NCBI RefSeq assembly: GCF_030272615.1
Contig: NC_081405.1
Coordinates: forward strand, 24,163,272-24,227,271
Reading direction: 5' to 3'
DNA length: 64,000 nt
From: Cryptomeria japonica
Taxonomy: Eukaryota > Streptophyta > Pinopsida > Cupressales > Cupressaceae
Below are positions 56,601 to 64,000 of this stretch, in pieces (the first letter of the stretch is position 1; each line of letters starts with the position of its first letter). The notes below the pieces were generated by a model. It was not told the DNA's origin and did no database searches. It saw only the letters and a program-made list of their open reading frames with translations. The position numbers and the translations under genes are program-made.

Positions 56601-59551
56601 TTCCTAAACTCAGATTTAAAGGAAAACCTAGCAAACCATTTTGCCCACCTACTGTAAAGAGGACACCTTTCATAATCAAAGCACCATCAAGCAATATTGT
56701 CACTGCCCCATCGAGGCTCACAAACCCACCGCAACTGTCATCAGTGCCAAAAATCCCACCAATCAAACTAGTAATCCCATCCACAGCAGTCATCACATCA
56801 ATAAAACCATTCATAGCAGCAACTATATTGGAACCCGTAGCAGCATCTATGGCACCAGCCATTCCAATAGAAGCCACTAAATCAACCCTGCCGATACTTC
56901 CAGTGACAAATCCATTAAACCCCATCACAATTCCTGCAGCACCGATCACTACAAGGATACATAAACCAATCACACCTGCCGTGTTTAACCCCAAAGACAT
57001 CCCAGTATGGTATAGCAATCGGATGCTGGAGAGTGATTCAGAGACCGACTCACATGAGTGGGAATTCGATTCAGTGCAACTTAACACTTCAGATGAGGAA
57101 GACACATCACCACCTCCACCCCGCAAAGACATCCCTGTTTACGGAGAAGCACAGATAAAGACCACTTGGGTACCTGAGCTGGAAACATCTTCCACAGACC
57201 CTACGTCTCATCCTACGCCTGATTCTGACAGGGAGAGTACCATCAACGACCTTCACCACACTGTCTTAACCCTCACTGATACATCTCCCGCACTTAACTT
57301 AATCGATGAAGTAATGCCCATTATCCACCCTGAACTCATCGAATGGAACCAACCAAATCCCCCATGTCTTGACCTCTTCCAAAACGATGAGGCTATCATT
57401 GACTTTTTGGAATTAAGGGATAATCTACCAAGCGGGGATCACAAAGCTGGATTCGCCATTGAACTTAATAGCGCAGCATACTTCGGAGCGGATGCCAAAC
57501 CCTTCAGCTGCAAAAATATAACATTAAAACATGGATCTTCCAGTGAAAACCACACTGTGGCACTGTTTGATCCAACAAAAGTAAAAAGAAAGAGCGTATC
57601 CAACGGTGAAAACCTCTCTGAGGCACTTGAGGATGAAGGGTTTGACATTCTCCCTGCAAGTACACAACAGGAACGATCGACGATTCTCATTGAGGAGACT
57701 AAAGAATACAATGTGGGGACTCCTGAAAACCCTCATATCATACATCTGGCATCTCTTCTCACTCCAGAGGAACAACCTCAATTTATAGAGTTCTTCCAAC
57801 AGCGTCAGATCAACTTTGCATGGTCATATGCAGACATGCCTGGGCTTGATCCTGATTTAGTCATGCATCATCTCACAGTAGCAAAAGGAGCCAAACCTGT
57901 CAAGCAGAAGCTTCGTAAGATGCATCCTCAGATTGCCGTGCTAGTCAAAACAGAACTCAAGAAACTCCTGGATGTTGGTTTCATTAGACCAATTGATTAT
58001 GCAGAATGGATCTCCAACATTGTACCAGTTGGCAAACCAAAAGGGGGCATCCGCATTTGTACTGACTTCAGAGATCTAAATAAGGCATGTCCTAAGGATG
58101 ATTTCCCTCTACCAAATATCGACATCATAGTGGATTTGACAGCAGGACATGCCATGCTTTCACTCATGGATGGCTTTTCAGGATACAATCAAATAAAGAT
58201 CGCACCAGAGGACCAACATAAGACAGCCTTCACATGTCCATGGGGCACATACTGCTGGAATGTAATGCCTTTTGGTCTAAAGAATGCAGGAGCGACCTAT
58301 CAAAGAGCAATGACCACCATCTTCCATGACATGATGCATACTATGATGGAAGATTATGTGGATGATTTACTAGCAAAATCACTTACTAGAGAAGGACATC
58401 TTCACATCTTAGATAAAATCTTTGATAGACTGGAACAATACCATGTTCGACTCAACCCAAAGAAATGTGTCTTCGGAGTGACCTCCGGGAAGCTTCTAGG
58501 ATACATTGTCTCAAGCAAAGGCATTGAGGTCGATCCAGCAAAGGTTAAGGCAATCATGGACATGCCACCTCCAAAGAATATCAGTCAGCTAAGAACACTA
58601 CAAGGACGGCTTCAATCCATCCGCAGATTCATTGCACAATTGGCTGATAAGTGTCACCCATTCACACACCTGCTACACAAGAACATACGCTTCCAATGGG
58701 ATGACAGATGCCAGCAAGCATTTCAGGCACTTAAAGACTATCTCATGAATCCACCCTTGTTGACGCCACCAGATCCAAGTAGACCGTTGTTACTTTATAT
58801 CTCAGCAACAAGTACAGCACTGGGTGTGCTACTGGCACAACATAATGCAGAAGGAAAAGAGTGTGCTATTTACTACATCTCTCGCACACTTGTGGGCTAT
58901 GAACTCAATTACACACCTATTGAGCGAGCTTGCCTAGCAGTAATCTTGGCAGCCACTAAACTGAGGCACTATCTGTTAACACACAAGGTGCAACTCATTG
59001 CAAAGATTGATCCACTCAAGTATTTACTTAACAAAGCAGCATTGACAGGTCGCTTGGCCAAATGGGTAATGATTCTAAGTGAATTTGACATTGAGTATGT
59101 GGACCGTAAAGCTATCAAAGGTCAAGTTATTGCAGATCAGTTGGCTGATGCACCTCTCATAGGCGATCATCCTCTCATTTCCAATTTTCCAGATGAAGAG
59201 ATATTCATGATTACAGAAGCACAGTCATGGAAATTATACTTTGATGGTTCATACACTAGGCACGGCTCGGGGGCAGGCATTCTGTTTATCACACCTCAAG
59301 GTGATAGCATCCCGAAGTCTTATAGGCTCACATTTCCATGCACAAACAACATAGCAGAGTATGAGGCCTTGATCACAGGACTCAGGTTAGCCGTACAATG
59401 GAAATTACAAGAACTACAAGTATATGGCGATTCCCAACTAGTCATTCGACAAGCAACAGATGAATATCAGACCAAAGATGATAAACTCATGCCATATAAG
59501 CAAATGGTGGACACTCTAAAGACATCATTTACTACTATCACTTTTGAGTAG
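53675..59551 (+). CDS. Tat-3 Gag-Pol: Gag, protease, G-patch, RT, RNase H, second RNase H
   Basis: 1958 codons ending at a TAG (59549-59551). By rough residue: acidic N-terminus; Gag core about 165-330; zinc-knuckle-like HCEFHQGRGHKTSNC about 461-476; protease about 678-760 (LIDNGAG to LLLGRPWIH); G-patch about 928-970 (MQRMGYDGQSALGYCKQG); a Pro/Thr/Ala-rich linker to about 1120; an acidic linker with two hairpin sites; RT about 1400-1600 with YVDD at 1561-1564; RNase H about 1705-1810; archaeal-type RNase H about 1851-1955 (WKLYFDGSY). This is the Tat plan in one fused frame. The start ATG (MAQTRSRSRQ) fits the Gag N-terminus of Tat-1 (MVTTRSQKKK). The final stop stands where Tat-2 has glutamine (FEQIP). 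Confidence 0.95.
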   Translation: MAQTRSRSRQREIEIEEEEDNLNEFQEAFGGNVNDENPSSPTPSTIERVQRNPHFNRLFDEILRSNADAHFLRLAQEGAKLPSDFDLAQLRQASERQSRHEEERRRDPIRYNIPRGNPPPPPPNEMEMLRQQVANLAQQLHSGVKTNQFSLNDICPYPFDRNLYMPPFPCGFETPKFEKYRGKGDPRDHVREFHSACLEVAYEDTYLMRLFPQSLGGTTTSWFSRLPSGIRTFEELIQKFLSHYSYNIERDITMADLCNTKQKPGELFAVFLQRWRQMSSRRSLQLPEQELVEIFISNLNEEMEFHLDVKDTDSFNDMITKGIKCERALIKKGLIKIFNEPKDAPRPRFNSDKPNFWNKNKNIVNDGVVDARTVQNAQPVVRFAGQNPPPQNNTNVPLNQGRITSHDEPRPRPQKQKRTYTPLGEPIETVLRQLLSQNLVTLPKLSNYEPQVKPAWWKDTEHCEFHQGRGHKTSNCHRLKDLIQDLIDRGEIEIEGHDPKTTNNDHQMFKNPLPSQDQRGPSTSSRGPDTTDYTQAAYNYTVNHLYDASEQIATITFKNPTANCNVVTRRGKVTIKAAPQGTTSIPKQYNLVEQLDKTPALISILELLRLSPSHKTILDQALQEASVPANLNTDQFQAMVGSLKSSPCLTFSESDNSSFQQPHNASLHIEGFVNQHRIKRVLIDNGAGLNICTLQLVTALGYAIESVDPRKKITIKAYDDAERSSKGAVVLPIRVGPVVKHIICQVLDLPLPYNLLLGRPWIHAMQAVPSTYHQCIKFPHNGAEITILGDANPFAFCHNISHQPEITVPNNREAISSTSYVSPTSLASLNTPIPKQEKLKMKVAEEGPGEYNLSQLFCVGQMPTSPKTHGKPQQLLQQRLIMPACAWTPFILGRSQEEETQDEDLADWIYKDPITTDIPRVTLPTEQYGKGLLIMQRMGYDGQSALGYCKQGRHEPLLPEFKPKGNTGLGFEKEILPKLRFKGKPSKPFCPPTVKRTPFIIKAPSSNIVTAPSRLTNPPQLSSVPKIPPIKLVIPSTAVITSIKPFIAATILEPVAASMAPAIPIEATKSTLPILPVTNPLNPITIPAAPITTRIHKPITPAVFNPKDIPVWYSNRMLESDSETDSHEWEFDSVQLNTSDEEDTSPPPPRKDIPVYGEAQIKTTWVPELETSSTDPTSHPTPDSDRESTINDLHHTVLTLTDTSPALNLIDEVMPIIHPELIEWNQPNPPCLDLFQNDEAIIDFLELRDNLPSGDHKAGFAIELNSAAYFGADAKPFSCKNITLKHGSSSENHTVALFDPTKVKRKSVSNGENLSEALEDEGFDILPASTQQERSTILIEETKEYNVGTPENPHIIHLASLLTPEEQPQFIEFFQQRQINFAWSYADMPGLDPDLVMHHLTVAKGAKPVKQKLRKMHPQIAVLVKTELKKLLDVGFIRPIDYAEWISNIVPVGKPKGGIRICTDFRDLNKACPKDDFPLPNIDIIVDLTAGHAMLSLMDGFSGYNQIKIAPEDQHKTAFTCPWGTYCWNVMPFGLKNAGATYQRAMTTIFHDMMHTMMEDYVDDLLAKSLTREGHLHILDKIFDRLEQYHVRLNPKKCVFGVTSGKLLGYIVSSKGIEVDPAKVKAIMDMPPPKNISQLRTLQGRLQSIRRFIAQLADKCHPFTHLLHKNIRFQWDDRCQQAFQALKDYLMNPPLLTPPDPSRPLLLYISATSTALGVLLAQHNAEGKECAIYYISRTLVGYELNYTPIERACLAVILAATKLRHYLLTHKVQLIAKIDPLKYLLNKAALTGRLAKWVMILSEFDIEYVDRKAIKGQVIADQLADAPLIGDHPLISNFPDEEIFMITEAQSWKLYFDGSYTRHGSGAGILFITPQGDSIPKSYRLTFPCTNNIAEYEALITGLRLAVQWKLQELQVYGDSQLVIRQATDEYQTKDDKLMPYKQMVDTLKTSFTTITFE

Positions 59552-60520
59552 ATACCAAGAGATCAGAATCGAGCTGCTGACGCCATGGCTACCATCGCAT
59601 CTCTACTAGATCTTCCACAGAATTCAACATGCTACGAGTTCTTGGTAGAACAACTTTGGATCCCCGCTTATGATATCCCCGAATCTGAAATGATATGTTG
59701 CCTTGTTGGTTCTGAATCCCCATGGTACGGTGAGTTCTACACCTATCTCCGCGATCACACCCTTCCTCCCAACCAATCAAATAACCAATGTAAAACCTTC
59801 ATTCGCCAAACTGCTCGATATACCATTATTGCTGAAACCCTATACCGACGCAGTCTTGATGGTACTCTCCTTCGATGTCTAGAACAAGGTGAGATAACAA
59901 AGGCTTTGGAAGAGGTACATGAAGGAATTTGCGGGACTCACTCAAGTGGTCCATCACTAGCCAAGAAGATCATGCGAGCTGGATACTATTGGCCATCTAT
60001 GGAAAAGGATTCCTACTACTTTGTCAGGAAGTGCAAAAAATGTCAAGTTCATGGCGACCTAATACATGCACCAGCCCAGGAACTGCAACCAATCACAACA
60101 CCATGGCCTTTTTGTCAATGGGGCCTTGACCTTGTGGGTAAGATTCATCCATCTTCATCCAACGGCCATAAATTCATTATTACCGCCACCGAATATTTCA
60201 CCAAGTGGATCGAAGCTGTTCCACTTACCCAAGTCACCGGCAAGCAGATCGCCTCATTCATCCTCAATTACATCATCTGTCGGTATGGTGTGCCCATGTC
60301 CATTGTCACAGATAACGGTCTTCTTTTCAAAAATCAGGATGTCCGTGAGCTTTGTGAGAAATTTCATATCCAACACCGCTTTTCCACTCCCTATTACCCA
60401 CAAGGAAATGGTCAGGCCAAAGCATCCAATAAAAACATATTGAGGATCCTAAAGAAGACAGTCAATGATGCCGGCCGTGATTGGCATGTTCAATTGAATC
60501 CAGCGCTATGGGCATATTGA
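59552..60520 (+). CDS. Tat-3 integrase zinc finger and catalytic core
   Basis: Same frame as the upstream polyprotein. The zinc finger is EVHEGICGTHSSG with VRKCKKC. Core: first Asp in WGLDLVG (60128-60130), second Asp in TDNG (60311-60313). The third catalytic position, 35 residues later, is AAA (Lys, 60419-60421) where Tat-1 and Tat-2 have Glu. That change should abolish strand transfer. A TGA at 60518-60520 ends the frame where the other copies have Arg (WAYRTS), as expected for CGA to TGA. Confidence 0.92.
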   Translation: MPRDQNRAADAMATIASLLDLPQNSTCYEFLVEQLWIPAYDIPESEMICCLVGSESPWYGEFYTYLRDHTLPPNQSNNQCKTFIRQTARYTIIAETLYRRSLDGTLLRCLEQGEITKALEEVHEGICGTHSSGPSLAKKIMRAGYYWPSMEKDSYYFVRKCKKCQVHGDLIHAPAQELQPITTPWPFCQWGLDLVGKIHPSSSNGHKFIITATEYFTKWIEAVPLTQVTGKQIASFILNYIICRYGVPMSIVTDNGLLFKNQDVRELCEKFHIQHRFSTPYYPQGNGQAKASNKNILRILKKTVNDAGRDWHVQLNPALWAY

Positions 60521-60979
60521 ACTAGCATTCGGACCCCTACAGGTGCAACTCCTTATTCATTGGTCTATGGTGCTGAAGCTATCTTACCTATTGAGGTCGA
60601 GATACCATCCTTACGAGTTTCATTGCACAATCTCATCGATGATGAAGCATACAGAGTATCTCGTCTTCAGGACTTAGAGTTACTAGATGAAAAGCGACAA
60701 GCTGCATACAATCACCTCAAAGCCTATCAGCAGCGCATGAGTAGAAGCTACAATCACCGAGTTAGACCTCGTACATTTGAGGTAGGTGATCTTGTTCTTC
60801 GAGAGAATCCTCGCAACCAACCAAACAGAGAACATCAAGGCAAGTTTGAATCAAACTGGTTGGGCCCATATGTTGTCACTGCTGTATTCGGGTCCGGGGC
60901 ATATCAGTTGGCTACATCAGACGGAGAACCGCTCGCAGATCCAATTAATAGCATGCACCTCAAACGGTTTTATACCTAA
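60521..60979 (+). CDS. Tat-3 integrase C-terminal part
   Basis: Still in the polyprotein frame. It contains TPTGATPYSLVYGAEAILPIE, a charged helical stretch and the GPY-type module (FESNWLGPYVV, GSGAYQLA), ending LKRFYT. The C-terminal module binds DNA during integration. The frame stays open to its natural stop, so only two nonsense changes separate Tat-3 from a full-length polyprotein. Confidence 0.9.
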   Translation, partial: TSIRTPTGATPYSLVYGAEAILPIEVEIPSLRVSLHNLIDDEAYRVSRLQDLELLDEKRQAAYNHLKAYQQRMSRSYNHRVRPRTFEVGDLVLRENPRNQPNREHQGKFESNWLGPYVVTAVFGSGAYQLATSDGEPLADPINSMHLKRFYT

Positions 60980-62948
60980 GGTGTACAAGGCATCAGGCTC
61001 CCCTGCATATCTCGCAAAAATACCAAAAACATTCAAAACAATTCAAAATCCAAAAACATCGAAAAACCATCGAAAATCACCCAAAAAAAACATGACAACA
61101 CCTTGTACATATTCATCCGATCAGATACAAAATACTCACACAAATGACCACTTATCACTCGACCAACACAATCAACATCAACAATCCAAACTGTCTTAAA
61201 CAAGGATGCATCCTTCCTTATCAAAACAAAGACAAGATGACATTTTATTTGACAAGAAAATTATGTTAAGCTATCAAATACTTGGTTGATTTATGAGTAC
61301 AATCATTTGTTTATCTGTATCAGGATCTTTCAGCATTGTTTTGTATCGTTTGCGCATTACTTCCGATGAAGTTCTGGGGCATGTACTAATGGTGTCTACG
61401 TGGGAAGTTCACTAAGCTATGTGATCATAGGCAAAAATATAGTCATAGATCACTACAGCTTGCTGACTACAGCGTATACCTCGACCATATGAGCATGAAC
61501 CATTACCAAGGATCCTTATTCTTTATTCTTTATGTATATACTGTTTGTTTGCAGGTACAATGCTCTTCCTTTGGTTCCTCCTACCTCGTCCAAACTGGAT
61601 AAAGGTTTTATTTCTTTGTACGGTATGCACTTGTCTCAGGATATGATCAGCCTAAGATCAAGGAGGACGATCCAAGTCATGCATGAACGGAGATAATCCT
61701 TGTCTGTTCCGCAAGCAATACTCAGGTCAACTTGATCCATTATATCAAGTTGCTTGTATTAACTTGCTATATCAAAATCCATGTAAGAAATACTCTGGTC
61801 ATCTTGAATCTTTATGTCAAGTTGCTTGTATTTTCTTACAACATTTTAAAGCTCAATGATGAAAAATAAAGCACCATGGATCGTCATTTCATCTCATCTG
61901 TATATATTGCATTTCGTTGCATTCCATCCATCCATACATTCATAAATAGCTGCATATCATTCATACATAGTAATGACAATGGATACTCTATTTTCCTCTT
62001 CTTCCATAGGAATGTAATAGGTCCTCCATTTCTTCTATTTAACATTGAACCCCCCCACCCTCCCCATCTCGATAATCAGCATCACATATCCTTCATCGTT
62101 TCCCATCAACCCAATCAAGCCACGTTCATCACCATCCATCTCTAATAGGAGGGATTGTGTTTCCCATCCTCATTCATCCACACAATCAAGCAAGTTGCTC
62201 TGTCTACACAGATACATCGACTCCCACACACCTAGACTATCAATAGATACTCTGATCAAGTATCTTCGGGTCTCAACAGGTAATCGATTATGGTAATCCT
62301 AGACTACATCAGGCATTTATCACAATGACCTAGTCTCAACGGGGTTGCCATGATTCCCCACAACCATCCATCACACGCACATACTATCAATTGATTAGCC
62401 AATCAAACACAATCCAACGGACAATTACATCAATTGTCTACGTCTCAATGAGTATTTTGCTTCATATACCTTGACTTCATCGGGCAATTACATCAATTGT
62501 CTAAGTCACCATCAGGTCACTTTGATTCACTTACTCAGACTTTATCATGTCCAAGTGACCAACTGACATCAACTGTCACGCTTTGACTTGACCGGGGCAA
62601 TTAAACCGATTGCACCAGATTGTCCAACCAATTTTGATCAATTGTATAGCATCAATCCAAACCCCACACTACATCTGCTATGTATCTCTTGCATGACCTC
62701 AGGGTACTCGCTGGCTTGTTGTTTCTTCATATTCACTCCATTTTCTCCCATTCTTTCATCATTAGTTCTAATTTCTTCTATTCTACCTCCCCTCCGCTTT
62801 TCATTCTTTTTCGAGAGATCGCCCGATTTTTCAAAAAAATTCGGCCCATCTCTCGAGGGGGCATACCACCCATTAAATTTACATTTTATGGGGCATTTCT
62901 TCACACCTATTTTTCTTTCTTTGAAACGATGCGATAAACTGCACCGTC
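60980..62948. other. Tat-3 3' spacer
   Basis: No PMD frame and no bulged hairpin found on either strand. From 61860 to 62600 CATC-rich sequence resembles parts of the Tat-1 spacer. Near the end TCTCGAGGGGGCATAC (62852-62867) matches the Tat-1 phrase at about 36541. Short frames here are not supported. Confidence 0.55.
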
Positions 62949-62963
62949 TCAAAGAGGGGCAAA
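62949..62963 (+). other. Tat-3 polypurine tract
   Basis: TCAAAGAGGGGCAAA immediately before the 3' LTR. Confidence 0.9.
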
Positions 62964-64000
62964 TGTAGTCACATAAATCTGTCCATTTAATTAAATGAAT
63001 ATTTAATATTTATTTGATTATTTAACCATCAATTAATAATTAATTAAATTAATATTTAATTAATTCATCTTAACCCTCTTCTCCTATTAATTAAATAAAT
63101 TATTCAATTTATTTGATTTAATTCACTTAACCAAATTCAGACCATTAATTAAATAAATAAATCATATTTATTTAATTAAATCTTCTCTCACATTTAAATA
63201 AATTAATATTTATTTAAAACCCCCAAAATCCCACCTCTCACATTTAAATAAATAAATCATTTATTTAAAATCACCTTTATCCTCCACCCACTTGCATTTT
63301 CCTACAAATACAAGTTGCACAATTATTTTAAATAAATAATTTATTTAAAATCACCTTTATCCTCCACCCACTTGTATTTTCCTACAAAAGCAAGTTGCAC
63401 AACTATTTTAAATAAATTATTTATTTAAAATCCTATTTATCCTCACCCACTTGAAACCTTTAATGGTTTCCCTTAAAGTATTCAAACTTGATGGCTTTAA
63501 AGTCTTCAAACTTGATGGCTTCCTTCTATAATCTTCTTAAGACTTTAATGGTTTTCCTTAAAGTCTTCAAGCCTTTAATGGTTTCCCTCAAAGTCTTCAA
63601 GCATTTTAATGCTTTATCTTCATTTTTCTCATTTAAATAAATTAATATTTATTTGAATATTTATCCAAATGCAAATTACACCATTTAATTGAAATAAATG
63701 ATTTTATTTTAATTGAAAATACCAAAATTTCTCCCACTTGCATTTTCCTACAAAATCCACTTGTATGCCTAAACCCCTTCTAGATTCTTCTAAACCCTTC
63801 CTAATTAGCCTAATCCATCCCCTAAATATTGTCACATTCCTAAGCAAATTGGAGTCACTTCTCAAAGACTCCAAAGTCTTTGAAAAGCAATTAATGCTTT
63901 GTGTGTTCAACAAATTAACCCTCAAAGTCTTGGATAACCTTTGAAAGCTTCCAACCTTCAACCACTTAATCCCCAAAGTCTCCAATAACCATTAATGGTT
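62964..64000 (+). repeat. Tat-3 3' LTR (incomplete at window end)
   Basis: Collinear with 49143 onward at a constant offset of 13821 bp, with only two mismatches by eye over 1037 bp. The rest, including the TATA box and the right target duplication, lies beyond the window. Confidence 0.95.

Larger units (their letters stand above)
49143..64000 (+). mobile_element. Tat-3: young Tat-lineage element inserted in Tat-2
   Basis: Order: 5' LTR, tRNA-Trp primer site, 2.7-kb leader, one gag-pol frame of 2435 codons with two stops, a 2-kb 3' spacer, polypurine tract, and a 3' LTR that runs off the window. The visible 1037 bp of the 3' LTR differ from the 5' LTR at only two positions (49260 T against 63081 C; 50117 A against 63938 C). 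This makes it the youngest element here. The candidate left duplication is AAGAC (49138-49142). The right copy lies outside the window. It lacks the antisense PMD gene and the post-integrase hairpins. Confidence 0.93.

Noticed and set aside
56500..57132. Minus-strand 210-codon frame inside Tat-3 gag-pol
   Set aside because: Shadow of the Pro/Thr/Ala-rich linker; no conservation in Tat-1 or Tat-2.

Overview
The window reads as nuclear DNA of a large-genome seed plant, most likely a gymnosperm such as a conifer. It is AT-rich, contains no intact host gene that I can recognise, and consists almost entirely of LTR retrotransposons nested in one another. No species can be named from the sequence.

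Layout. 1-3.3 kb: a decayed proline-rich ORF of unknown family (minus strand), a 20-bp near-palindromic tandem repeat, a 1.1-kb array of palindromic repeats containing a perfect 140-bp inverted repeat, and A/T-rich tandem repeats. 3.4-4.9 kb: an old, minus-strand LTR related to the Tat-1 LTR below. 6.3-7.15 kb: a LINE-type ORF1 remnant (DUF4283 plus zinc knuckle). 7.35-9.35 kb: the 5' end of a Copia element (LTR, primer site, gag), cut off by Tat-1. 9350-37935: 'Tat-1', a complete but decayed Ty3/Gypsy Tat element with 5-bp duplications GTTAT. It is about 17.7 kb once three later insertions are removed: a chromodomain Gypsy element inside its 5' LTR (10104-17949, minus, duplications CCACA), a solo LTR inside gag (23043-24463, duplications GGCAT) and a second solo LTR in its 3' spacer (30890-32503, duplications ACAAC). 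37.9-39.7 kb: a small island with a pectinesterase-inhibitor-like fragment. 39.75-49.14 kb: 'Tat-2', a minus-strand Tat element cut inside its polyprotein by 'Tat-3'. 49143 to beyond 64000: 'Tat-3', a young plus-strand Tat element whose two LTRs differ at only two positions in the visible 1037 bp.

How the parts work. The three Tat elements share one polyprotein plan: Gag, zinc knuckle, protease, G-patch, reverse transcriptase, RNase H, a second (archaeal-type) RNase H, then integrase. In Tat-1 and Tat-2 the spacer between integrase and the 3' LTR also carries an antisense plant-mobile-domain (PMD) gene with a coiled-coil tail. Tat-3 has no such gene.

Most notable observations: (1) twelve copies of a bulged hairpin (GTG, invariant AAAA, inner stem, loop, closing stem) with compensatory changes, two in the coding region of each Tat element just upstream of RT and three just downstream of integrase in the two PMD-carrying elements; (2) a second hairpin family with constant loop and covarying stems upstream of the Tat-2 PMD gene; (3) the conserved antisense PMD arrangement; (4) loss of the integrase catalytic glutamate and two C-to-T nonsense changes in the otherwise fresh Tat-3.
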